A DNA stretch of 17,405 bases from Omnitrophica WOR_2 bacterium GWA2_47_8 (lineage in GTDB: Bacteria; Omnitrophota; Gorgyraeia; Zapsychrales; GWA2-47-8), in NCBI GenBank assembly GCA_001805375.1, contig MHFY01000130.1, forward strand, positions 1 through 17,405, in the 5' to 3' direction. The notes under the pieces were generated by a model. That model was not told where the DNA came from. It was given only the letters and a program-made list of their open reading frames with translations, and made no database searches. How positions within the stretch are numbered: position 1 is the stretch's first letter; each line of letters starts with the position of its first letter. Both the position numbers and the translations under genes were made by a program. Positions 1-6,048 of the stretch are shown piece after piece.

Positions 1-576
1 CGGCATGATCAGGTAAACATTCCAAACGTTGAGCATGCCGAAATCTTCCGCCCACAGCGCCGCGATCATCCCCGTGCAGGAAAAAATGACCGCGATCGTC
101 AAAACAAAAAAGATCAGTGCGATCGGATGAGCCACCGGCGTGAGGATAAAAAATTGCGACATCGCAAAAACGCCGCTGCAGACCATTACCCCGCGCATCA
201 CCCCGCCGGCCAACAGGCCTAGGACCATTTCAAAATAAGAGAGGGGAGACAATAAAACCTCCTGGATATGATTATGCCAGCGCGCGATAAAAAGCGAAGA
301 GCTCGTGTTTTCATATGAGCTGGAGATCAAATGGATCGTCATTAATCCCGGGATGATGTAGGAAAGGTATTGAACCTCATAGCTTGCAAAATCCACCCGG
401 CTGCCGATCGCGACCCCGAAAATGTACAGGTACAAGGTCGAGGCTAAAAGCGGGGGAAATAAAGTTTGTGAAGCGACGGATAAGAAGCGTAAGATCTCTC
501 TTTTGGACAGGGAGAGAACACCGATTGGATTATTAACCACCAAGACCCCCACAAAACTGATAAAACGCGATAACAT
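1..576 (-). CDS. ABC-2 type export permease, YadH-like (partial, C-terminus outside window)
   Basis: This is the membrane subunit of an ABC-2 family exporter. The frame reads from ATG at 576 to the left edge without a stop, giving 192 residues; the rest lies outside the window. The translation shows the N-terminal amphipathic KREILRFL segment, a first membrane helix after QTLFPPLL, the family pattern FGVAIGSR, then YIIPGLM, a conserved HNHIQEVLLSPL loop, and several further hydrophobic helices. This order matches E. coli YadH and related DrrB-type permeases. The start lies 1 bp after the stop of the ATPase gene (TAA at 578-580), so the two are translationally coupled and probably assemble as a dimer of each subunit in the inner membrane. 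The substrate cannot be told from sequence. The family call is secure from the sequence plus the paired ATPase. Confidence 0.88.
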   Translation of the reverse strand, partial: MLSRFISFVGVLVVNNPIGVLSLSKREILRFLSVASQTLFPPLLASTLYLYIFGVAIGSRVDFASYEVQYLSYIIPGLMTIHLISSSYENTSSSLFIARWHNHIQEVLLSPLSYFEMVLGLLAGGVMRGVMVCSGVFAMSQFFILTPVAHPIALIFFVLTIAVIFSCTGMIAALWAEDFGMLNVWNVYLIMP

Positions 577-577
577 T

Positions 578-1306
578 TTATTCCGCTCCTGTGACTTCTA
601 AAAAGACATCTTCCAAAGATTTATCCTGAAGCACCGCTTTTTTCTCGCCGATCCGGCGGATGCGGCCGTGATTAATGATCCCTAACGTCTTGCACAATTT
701 TTCCGCTTCTTCCATGTAATGCGTGGTCAGAAAAATAGTTTTTCCTTCCCGGTTAAGCTGCGCCAAATAATCCCAGATCAAAAATTTAAGTTCCAGGTCG
801 CAGCCCGCGGTGGGCTCATCAAGGATAATGATCTCCGGATCATGAATAAGCGCCCGGCAAAGGAGGAGACGTTTTTTCATCCCGCCGGAGAGAGCGCGGT
901 GCTTGACGTTTCTTTTTTCCGTCAACTGAAAACGTTCCAAAAGTTCATCGGCGCGTTTACTGGCAATCCCGGGCATGATCCCAAAATATCCGGCCTGATA
1001 GACCAATAGCTGACGGATCGTCAGGAAGGGGTCAAAATTAAATTCCTGTGCGCATAAGCCTACCAGCCGCCGCGTTTGCTGGTACTCTTCCACGGTATCA
1101 TAGCCAAAGACTTTCACTTTCCCCTGATTATAATTGGATAAACCGGTTATGACATTAATGGTCGTCGTTTTCCCAGCGCCGTTCGGGCCTAAGAACGCGA
1201 AAAAATCCCCGCGCTTTACATCAAATGAAATGTCATCCAAAGCTTTTAACTTCGGATAATATTTGGTCAGGTTCTTAATTGAGATCGCGATATCGGAATT
1301 GCGCAT
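578..1306 (-). CDS. ABC transporter ATP-binding protein, YadG-like
   Basis: This is the ATP-hydrolysing subunit (242 residues) of the exporter whose permease follows directly. Visible motifs are Walker A GPNGAGKT (residues 40-47), a Q-loop glutamine in CAQE (about 87), the signature LSGGMKKR (139-146), Walker B IIILDEPT (159-166) and the H-loop His in TTHYMEE (196). After Walker B the sequence AGCDLELKFLIW resembles the AGVDIELRRSMW of YadG-type ATPases, which supports this subfamily over drug-specific DrrA. The D-loop carries Cys (AGCD) where Leu or Val is usual. Start ATG at 1306 has no clear Shine-Dalgarno sequence. It lies 76 bp after the flavin reductase gene, and the gap is filled by a heptamer repeat. 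The exported substrate is unknown. Confidence 0.92.
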   Translation of the reverse strand: MRNSDIAISIKNLTKYYPKLKALDDISFDVKRGDFFAFLGPNGAGKTTTINVITGLSNYNQGKVKVFGYDTVEEYQQTRRLVGLCAQEFNFDPFLTIRQLLVYQAGYFGIMPGIASKRADELLERFQLTEKRNVKHRALSGGMKKRLLLCRALIHDPEIIILDEPTAGCDLELKFLIWDYLAQLNREGKTIFLTTHYMEEAEKLCKTLGIINHGRIRRIGEKKAVLQDKSLEDVFLEVTGAE

Positions 1307-1323
1307 AGTTTATTATCGGGCTG

Positions 1324-1401
1324 GTGAAACGTCTTTCGTGAAACGTCACTCGCAAAAAAATGTAGTTCATTCGCTTCACGCTTCACGCTTCACGCTTCAC
1401 G
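1324..1401. repeat. Heptamer tandem repeat (GCTTCAC)4 with inverted GTGAAAC copies
   Basis: Four perfect head-to-tail copies of GCTTCAC occupy 1373-1400. To the left are two direct copies of GTGAAACGTC (1324-1333 and 1339-1348), which are one-mismatch inverted versions of the same unit. The two arms could fold into an imperfect hairpin. The block fills the gap between the ABC ATPase and the flavin reductase genes and runs into the 3' end of the reductase. It supplies that gene's last codons and stop codon on the minus strand (VKREA then TGA). Confidence 0.85.
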
Positions 1402-2789
1402 TACGACTTTTGTTCATTTTCCAGATTAACCTTAGCTTTTCGCGCCGCATTGCGGACGATCTCCGGTAACGCCGGATGGATATAGATCATATTCAATAGG
1501 TCTTCCAATGTCCCTTTTTTATTCATGAACGCGATCAGCATATGGATCATGTCCGAGGCCTCTTCGCCGATAATGTGAGCGCCTAAAATGCGGTTAGAGC
1601 CTTTCTCAAACAATATCTTGCAAAACCCGTGGTCCGATAAAAGCGCCATGCCCATGGCGCTGCTCGCGTAAGGGTTTACACCGACAAAGTAATCCACGCC
1701 TTCCTTTTTTAATTCATCCTCGGTCTTTCCCACGCCAGCCACTTGCGGATAGGTGAATATCGCATGGGGGACCGGAGGGTACTCGATCGGCTTCGCAAAC
1801 CCGCCTTCGAAAACAGTTTGAAATAAATACTCGCCTTCAAAATTCACCGTGTGCCGGTAAAAATAACGGCCGATACAATCGCCCAGGGAATAAACACCTT
1901 TGACCGTTGTCTGCAGGTATTTATCCACAAAAATAAACCCGTTATTGGTCAATTTTATATCCGTATTTTCTAATCCTAACGTGTCGGTGTTGGGTGTGAT
2001 ACCGGCGGCAACGAGAAGGCTGTCCGCGGTCAATGGGTGGTCGACACCGTTGACCTGGTAAGTTACGGTAAATTGGCCGTTCGCATAAGAGATTTCTTTC
2101 GGCTGCGCGCCGAAGTGGATCTGATGGTGTTTCGAAAAAACTTTAGTGAATTCACGGGCGATGTCCGTATCCTCATGGCGTAAAAACTGGCTGCGCACCA
2201 AAAAATGTGTTTGGGTCCCCAAGGCCGCGTAGGCATGGCCTAATTCTGTCGCGATGTAACCGGCGCCGAGGATGATCATCTTTTTTGGCAAAATCGTGTT
2301 TCGCAAGGCTTCGGTGCTGGTCATGAACGGTGTCCTTTTAAGCCCCGGGATGTTCGGGATAAGGGGGCGCGTGCCGACCGCGATAAAGATCTTATCCGCG
2401 GTGAGCTGTTCACCGTTGACTTCAATGATTTTGTTGGAAACGAATTTCGCTGTGCCGCGATAATGATCGATGTTGGGATTTTTACTGTAGCCGGCTTCAA
2501 TGCCGGCGGAATCGTTGTCCACCGTATTGGAAATGCGGTTCACGAGATCAGCAAAATTGACGGTAAATTGGGGGTTAACGTTCAGGCCGAACTTGGCGGC
2601 TTCTTTGATCTTTAAGGCCACGTCCGCCGGATGGATCAGCATCTTGGAAGGGATACAGCCGCGGTTTAGGCAGGTCCCGCCGAGCTTATCTTTTTCAATG
2701 GCGGCAACTTTAAGGCCCAAGCGGGCTGCCGGAGAGATGATCTTGGCTCCGCCGCCGGAACCGATGACGATAACATCATATTTCTTCAT
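1383..2789 (-). CDS. Class I pyridine nucleotide-disulfide oxidoreductase (dihydrolipoamide dehydrogenase / mycothione reductase-like)
   Basis: This is an FAD enzyme that moves electrons between NAD(P)H and a disulfide substrate. With start ATG at 2789 (MKKYDVIVIG, the usual family start) it is 468 residues; a longer in-frame start at 2834 adds a repeat-derived leader and is unlikely. Visible are the FAD site GSGGGA (10-15), the redox pair in GGTCLNRGCIPSK (Cys40, Cys45), an NAD(P) site GAGYIA (175-180), the second FAD motif SLGDC (301-305), and the C-terminal dyad HPALPE (His438, Glu443). HPALPE, and Arg199/Arg204 after the second Rossmann strand, look more like mycothione or glutathione reductase than classical Lpd (HPTLSE, acidic residue). 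No 2-oxoacid dehydrogenase genes are nearby, so a role as Lpd is not supported by context. Substrate and cofactor are uncertain. The last residues (VKREA) come from a tandem repeat. Confidence 0.88.
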   Translation of the reverse strand: MKKYDVIVIGSGGGAKIISPAARLGLKVAAIEKDKLGGTCLNRGCIPSKMLIHPADVALKIKEAAKFGLNVNPQFTVNFADLVNRISNTVDNDSAGIEAGYSKNPNIDHYRGTAKFVSNKIIEVNGEQLTADKIFIAVGTRPLIPNIPGLKRTPFMTSTEALRNTILPKKMIILGAGYIATELGHAYAALGTQTHFLVRSQFLRHEDTDIAREFTKVFSKHHQIHFGAQPKEISYANGQFTVTYQVNGVDHPLTADSLLVAAGITPNTDTLGLENTDIKLTNNGFIFVDKYLQTTVKGVYSLGDCIGRYFYRHTVNFEGEYLFQTVFEGGFAKPIEYPPVPHAIFTYPQVAGVGKTEDELKKEGVDYFVGVNPYASSAMGMALLSDHGFCKILFEKGSNRILGAHIIGEEASDMIHMLIAFMNKKGTLEDLLNMIYIHPALPEIVRNAARKAKVNLENEQKSYVKREA

Positions 2790-2793
2790 AATT

Positions 2794-2924
2794 AAATTCC
2801 AATAACCAAGAAACAATAACCAAATAAAGCACAATGACCAAAATACAGGTTTATTAAATAAAATTCAATAAAAAGTTTGCTTATTGAAATTTAAAATTTA
2901 TTTGTCTCTTGTTTCTTGGAATTT
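2794..2924. repeat. AT-rich intergenic repeat with CAATRACCAA units and nested inverted arms
   Basis: Three degenerate units of CAATAACCAA or CAATGACCAA start at 2800, 2814 and 2832. An 11-bp outer arm CCAAGAAACAA (interrupted left copy at 2806-2816) is matched in inverse by TTGTTTCTTGG (2909-2919). A perfect inner stem TTCAATAA (2864-2871) pairs with TTATTGAA (2881-2888). Together they make a nested imperfect palindrome of about 130 bp filling the gap between the dihydrouridine synthase and the flavin reductase. It contains no gene. It may be a dispersed non-coding repeat family. Confidence 0.7.
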
Positions 2925-2936
2925 TGAATTTCAAAG

Positions 2937-3914
2937 TTAGGTAAGGATTAATTTCGAACTTTCGTCTAAAAATTGGTGTAATCGTTTAATGATAGGCTCT
3001 AACTCTGCCAGCTGCATCAATTCCGCGCGCAGGCGGGAGACATTAGGCAGGCCGCTTAAATAGCCGATGTAGTGCTTGCGGAACGTGATCACACCGTCTT
3101 TTAAGCCGCGTTGTTCGACATTCAGTTTGAGATGTTCGATGCAGCAGTCGATCTTTTCTTCAAGAGTGGGCAGGGGCAGATACGTGCCTGTTTTGAGATA
3201 ATGCTTGGCCTGTTTAAAGATCCACGGATTCGCGATCGCGCCTCGGCCGATCATGACACCATCGCAGCCGGTTTCCAGCATCTGTTTCACATGGTCCGGG
3301 GTGGTGACATCGCCGTTACCGATGATCGGGATGGACACATTTTTTTTGATCTGTTCCAGCCATGACCACTTGGCTTGACCCTGCAAGCCCTGGCTGCGCG
3401 TGCGGCAGTGAATGGTCAGGGCTTTAGCGCCAGCTTGTTCGACAATTTTTGCCACTTCCAAAATGACGATAGAATTTTCATCCCAGCCCAGACGGGTTTT
3501 GACCGTAACCGGGAGGCGTGTCCCGCGGACGGTGGCTTTTACGATCTCTTCGAATTTGTTTAGATCTTTAAGTAATCCAGCGCCTTCGCCGCGGTTGGCA
3601 TGTTTTTTGACCCAGCACCCGCAATTGATATCAATAAAATCCGGGCCCTGTTCCTCGGCGATCCGCGCGGCCTGTTCCATGGACCCTTCCAAACTTCCGT
3701 AGATCTGGATGCCGATCGGCCGTTCTTCTTCGCTGACCTGGATCTTTTTAAAGGCTTTTTTGACATCGCGGATCAGGGCTTCACTGCTGGTGAATTCGGT
3801 AAAGACGATATCCGCGCCCTGACGCTTGCAGATGATGCGGAAGGACATGTTGGAAACGTCTTCCATCGGCGCGAGGATAATAGGATTTTCGAATTTATAA
3901 GGACCTAACTGCAT
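2937..3914 (-). CDS. dus: tRNA-dihydrouridine synthase (Dus, DusB-like)
   Basis: This FMN enzyme reduces uridine to dihydrouridine in the tRNA D-loop, using NADPH. Its 325 residues match the family length. Visible are the start of the TIM barrel LAPMEDVSNMSFR (14-26), the catalytic Cys100 in DINCGCWVKK, the phosphate and substrate residues in VTVKTRLGW (136-144), HCRTRSQGLQG (169-179), and the FMN-binding GNGDV (199-203) and GRGAIANPWIF (223-233). The residue after the catalytic Cys is Trp where Dus proteins most often have Pro (GCP). The start ATG at 3914 has a GAAAGG ribosome site and lies 9 bp after the stop of a 59-residue membrane protein gene, so the two are likely co-translated. The assignment to Dus is firm; the exact target uridine is not known. 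Confidence 0.93.
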   Translation of the reverse strand: MQLGPYKFENPIILAPMEDVSNMSFRIICKRQGADIVFTEFTSSEALIRDVKKAFKKIQVSEEERPIGIQIYGSLEGSMEQAARIAEEQGPDFIDINCGCWVKKHANRGEGAGLLKDLNKFEEIVKATVRGTRLPVTVKTRLGWDENSIVILEVAKIVEQAGAKALTIHCRTRSQGLQGQAKWSWLEQIKKNVSIPIIGNGDVTTPDHVKQMLETGCDGVMIGRGAIANPWIFKQAKHYLKTGTYLPLPTLEEKIDCCIEHLKLNVEQRGLKDGVITFRKHYIGYLSGLPNVSRLRAELMQLAELEPIIKRLHQFLDESSKLILT

Positions 3915-3923
3915 TTGAACCTT

Positions 3924-4103
3924 TCAGTATAAGAATGGAAATAGGATCTCGATAATTTGGATCGGCGTTACCCCCTGTAAGTGCAGAAAGTATATATAAC
4001 TTCCGGCGATCATGCAAGAGACAACGATTTTTTCAAAAAGGCCGCGGTTTTTCCCCAATAAAAGAATATACGCGGCAATAACAACAGCAATAATGCCTAT
4101 CAT
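3924..4103 (-). CDS. Small hydrophobic membrane protein, 59 residues, upstream of dus
   Basis: An intact 59-codon frame reads from ATG at 4103 to TGA at 3926-3924. A near-perfect Shine-Dalgarno AAAGGAG sits 5 nt before the start, the strongest on this strand. The protein begins MIGIIAVVIAAYILLL, a first membrane helix (residues 2-16), followed by a basic turn GKNRG, a second helix VVSCMIAGSYIYFLHL (about 27-42), and a hydrophobic tail IQIIEILFPFLY. Two helices with a positive loop suggest a hairpin topology in the inner membrane. Its stop is 9 bp before the start of dus, so both genes probably share one transcript. I do not recognise the family and give no function. The evidence for coding is the ribosome site, spacing and amphipathic pattern. 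Confidence 0.7.
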   Translation of the reverse strand: MIGIIAVVIAAYILLLGKNRGLFEKIVVSCMIAGSYIYFLHLQGVTPIQIIEILFPFLY

Positions 4104-4123
4104 TAATGCTCCTTTGAAGTTTT

Positions 4124-4148
4124 ATCCTGGCCCTTCGGGCTTCAGGAT
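4124..4148. other. Hairpin, 10-bp stem with TTC loop
   Basis: ATCCTG (4124-4129) pairs with CAGGAT (4143-4148), and GCCC (4130-4133) pairs with GGGC (4137-4140) across a 3-nt TTC loop, leaving a 2-nt TT bulge. No U-tract follows on either strand, so it is not a classical terminator. On the minus strand it lies in the leader of the 59-residue gene, just before its ribosome site. Confidence 0.6.
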
Positions 4149-4191
4149 GAAACCTCGAGTAAAGAAACCTAGAAAATTACTCGAGGTTTCA
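4148..4191. other. Perfect 15-bp inverted repeat in the divergent control region
   Basis: GAAACCTCGAGTAA (4149-4162) is matched exactly in inverse by TTACTCGAGGTTTC (4177-4190), and T4148/A4191 adds a fifteenth pair. The loop is 14 nt and repeats part of the arm (GAAACCT). It sits between the leftward and rightward transcription units. If the leftward -10 proposed at 4194-4199 is real, most of this stem is the 5'-terminal hairpin of the leftward mRNA. Otherwise it could be an operator. Confidence 0.75.
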
Positions 4192-4193
4192 CA

Positions 4194-4199
4194 ATTATA
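4194..4199 (-). promoter_or_regulatory. Possible -10 box for the small-membrane-protein/dus operon
   Basis: The minus strand reads TATAAT from 4199 to 4194. The predicted start of transcription is near 4187. No good -35 box is found 16-18 bp upstream, so only the -10 match supports this site. Confidence 0.35.
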
Positions 4200-4225
4200 C
4201 TGGCTTTACAAGAAATTTACTAGAG

Positions 4226-4254
4226 TTGAAATTTTTGGTTCTACCCCGTATACT
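4226..4254 (+). promoter_or_regulatory. Sigma70-type promoter for the trpD2-like operon
   Basis: A -35 box TTGAAA (4226-4231) and a -10 box TATACT (4249-4254) are separated by exactly 17 bp, each matching five of six consensus bases. Transcription would start near 4261. That leaves a leader of about 170 nt before the coding start at 4430. Confidence 0.7.
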
Positions 4255-4260
4255 AGGACA

Positions 4261-4429
4261 TCATGTACTTATTTTCGCTAAATAAAATCAGATGTAATAA
4301 CCTCAACTTCCTTAAAAATTATTCAGAAGAAGTTGGGACGTCCTTGCCTTCCCTAAATTTTAGAGGAGGCAAGGGGTACTTATCCCGATTTCCTCAATAT
4401 AAATCGGGACTTATTTAAGGAGAATCGGG
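4261..4429 (+). promoter_or_regulatory. Structured 5' leader with three hairpins and a possible start-codon switch
   Basis: Three stems can be drawn. CAACTTC (4303-4309 region) pairs with GAAGTTG (about 4329-4335). CCTTGCCTTCCCTAAA (4342-4357) pairs with TTTAGAGGAGGCAAGG (4359-4374), with one wobble and one mismatch. TCCCGATTT (4383-4391) pairs perfectly with AAATCGGGA (4401-4409). The right arm of the last stem is repeated as AATCGGGAT at 4423-4431, between the AAGGAG ribosome site (4417-4422) and the ATG. Thus ATCCCGATT at 4382-4390 can pair either with its neighbour (start open) or with the start region (start closed). No known riboswitch class was recognised. Pairing is seen in the sequence; regulation is inferred. 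Confidence 0.55.
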
Positions 4430-5692
4430 ATGCAAGTTTTAAATCCCACAGAACCGGCCATTGTGCAGGGCATCAAGACCGTTGGCATCGGTAAAAAGGG
4501 AAGTAAACCTTTAACGCCGGACTTGATCGCGGAGATCTTGCGCGACCTTAAAGAAAATAAAGTTTCTGACATTGCCAGGGGCGCATTTTTCGGTGCCTTA
4601 TTTTCAAAAGGCATCACTCTGGATGAAATGCGCTTTGATGACGCCTTTGCTAGCGGGACACTGATGAACCCATCACGATTAGGGAAAATAATAAGTCACG
4701 ACGCGCCATCTTTTGTTCAGGAGAGTTGTGTTAAATTGCTTAAGGTGCAAACACTCGATCAAAAATCCGCCTATAAAGTAGGAGAATTCTTACTTTCAAA
4801 AGAAAAAGGGGAAGGGGCTCGAGGGTTGATCGCCAGTGTCCTTCGCGTCCGCTACGAAACTGAAGAAGAATACAGCGGATTGTTGAAGAGTTTCGAAGAT
4901 TCCATTGAACCCTCTTTCCGCCAGCCGGTTCCTTCCGGTGAGCCGATCATTCAATTGGCAGAACCCTTTGACGGCGTTGATCAGTCTTATATGATCACGC
5001 CTTTGGTCGCACAATATTTACAAGCGCAAAATTACCGCGTGGTGAATTTAACCGGCCGAAACAGCGGCCCGAAATTCGGGAACAATGCGCTGGATTTAGC
5101 GCAAGCCCTCAATATTCCGCTAGCCAAAGGTAATCAAGAGCTGGTAAACCCCAAACCGGCTTTTGGCTGGTATATTAACCAACCCGATTTATCAAAATCG
5201 TTAGATCAATGGGTTGAGCGCCGTTGGGCTATCGTCAAGCGTCCGTGTTTTGCCACGCTGGAAAAATTTTTAAATCCCGTAAAGGCACAAATTATCATCA
5301 CGTCAGCGTTTCATGCGCCGTATTCTGAGAAAATGACCAGGATTGCGGAGAACGCCGGCTTTCCAGCCAGCATTGTCATCCGAAACGGCCTGGAGGGTTC
5401 CTTGGCTTTCCCGTTAATGCGGCCGGTTAAATTGCTTTGCTCAGCACGACAGAAGGACGGCTCGTATTTGCGTGAAGAAATTACGCTTGATCCGCAGGCT
5501 GATTTCGGCCTCAAGGTTTCTGTTGAAGAAAAATTGGAAAATCCTTCGCTTGAGGAAAACGCACGCCTGGTCAAAGAGTTTTCACAAAAACAAATAACAA
5601 ATAACACACTTTTCGATCAGCGTGTAAAATTTACCTGCGAAGGGGTCAAGCGAGCCCTTACTTGGATCAATGATCATAAAAGGAGAGGCTAA
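4430..5692 (+). CDS. Anthranilate phosphoribosyltransferase-like protein (TrpD2/YbiB-type)
   Basis: This 420-residue protein has the glycosyltransferase family 3 / TrpD fold pattern: an all-helical N-terminal domain containing LTPDLIAEILRDL and GAFFGALFSKG, then a central domain with the TrpD2-like PFDGVDQSYMITPLVAQYL, the LTGRNSGPKFG loop in place of the TrpD GTGGD loop, and a C-terminal part ending IVIRNGLEGSLAFPL in place of HGxDGLDE. The usual PRPP- and anthranilate-binding signatures are missing, and no other trp genes are nearby, so tryptophan synthesis is unlikely. Known TrpD2 proteins such as E. coli YbiB (about 320 residues) bind nucleic acids rather than act in the Trp pathway; this one is about 100 residues longer. 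Start ATG 4430 has AAGGAG 7 nt upstream. It is the first gene of an operon with DUF423 and mtaB. Family moderately sure, function unknown. Confidence 0.75.
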   Translation: MQVLNPTEPAIVQGIKTVGIGKKGSKPLTPDLIAEILRDLKENKVSDIARGAFFGALFSKGITLDEMRFDDAFASGTLMNPSRLGKIISHDAPSFVQESCVKLLKVQTLDQKSAYKVGEFLLSKEKGEGARGLIASVLRVRYETEEEYSGLLKSFEDSIEPSFRQPVPSGEPIIQLAEPFDGVDQSYMITPLVAQYLQAQNYRVVNLTGRNSGPKFGNNALDLAQALNIPLAKGNQELVNPKPAFGWYINQPDLSKSLDQWVERRWAIVKRPCFATLEKFLNPVKAQIIITSAFHAPYSEKMTRIAENAGFPASIVIRNGLEGSLAFPLMRPVKLLCSARQKDGSYLREEITLDPQADFGLKVSVEEKLENPSLEENARLVKEFSQKQITNNTLFDQRVKFTCEGVKRALTWINDHKRRG

Positions 5693-5693
5693 A

Positions 5694-6047
5694 ATGATTT
5701 GGTTAAAAACCGCAAGTTTTCTTATGTTCGTGGCCGTATGTTTGGGCGCGTTTGGATCCCACATGCTGAAGGATAAACTCGTCGGCCATTACGCGGAAGT
5801 TTATAAAACAGCTGTGCTGTATCATTTTATTCACGCCATGGGGCTTTTTGTGGTGGCCTGGTTAAGTGTTGTTGCGATGAGCCCGAAAGTAACGCTGGCT
5901 GGGCAATTCTTTGTTTTAGGGATCGTCCTTTTTTCCGGCAGTTTATACGTCTTAAGCATCACACAGATCAAATGGGTCGGCGCTATAACCCCGCTTGGGG
6001 GATTGTCTTTTTTGATGGGCTGGCTTTTGATATTTTTGAATCGATAA
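5694..6047 (+). CDS. DUF423 (YgdD/TMEM256-like) membrane protein
   Basis: A small integral membrane protein of 117 residues. It carries the DUF423 pattern: LGAFGSHMLK near the N-terminus, a Tyr/His segment YKTAVLYHFIHAMGL, FSGSLYVLS in the third helix, and TPLGGLSFLMGW in the fourth. Four membrane helices are expected. Start ATG 5694 is chosen over 5670 because GGAGAGG lies 6-11 nt before it, inside the last codons of the upstream gene, whose TAA ends 1 bp before this ATG. The molecular function of this widespread family is not established. Its position between the TrpD2-like gene and mtaB indicates co-expression only. Confidence 0.9.
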   Translation: MIWLKTASFLMFVAVCLGAFGSHMLKDKLVGHYAEVYKTAVLYHFIHAMGLFVVAWLSVVAMSPKVTLAGQFFVLGIVLFSGSLYVLSITQIKWVGAITPLGGLSFLMGWLLIFLNR

Positions 6048-6048
6048 C

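Noticed and set aside
1373..1400. Short tandem repeats as a possible CRISPR array
   Set aside because: The 7-bp units are contiguous with no spacers, and there are no cas genes.
3111..3908. Several plus-strand open frames across the dus gene
   Set aside because: All lie antisense to a gene with complete Dus motifs and have no recognisable features of their own.
4124..4148. Hairpin as a Rho-independent terminator
   Set aside because: No T-run follows on either strand, and it lies upstream of both transcription units.
4012..4281. An 89-codon plus-strand frame in the divergent control region
   Set aside because: It runs over two hairpins and the promoter, lacks a ribosome site and is antisense to the 59-residue gene with a strong ribosome site.
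4430..5692. Tryptophan biosynthesis gene trpD
   Set aside because: The PRPP-binding GTGGD-type loop and other TrpD signatures are altered, and no other trp genes are near; TrpD2-like is the better call.
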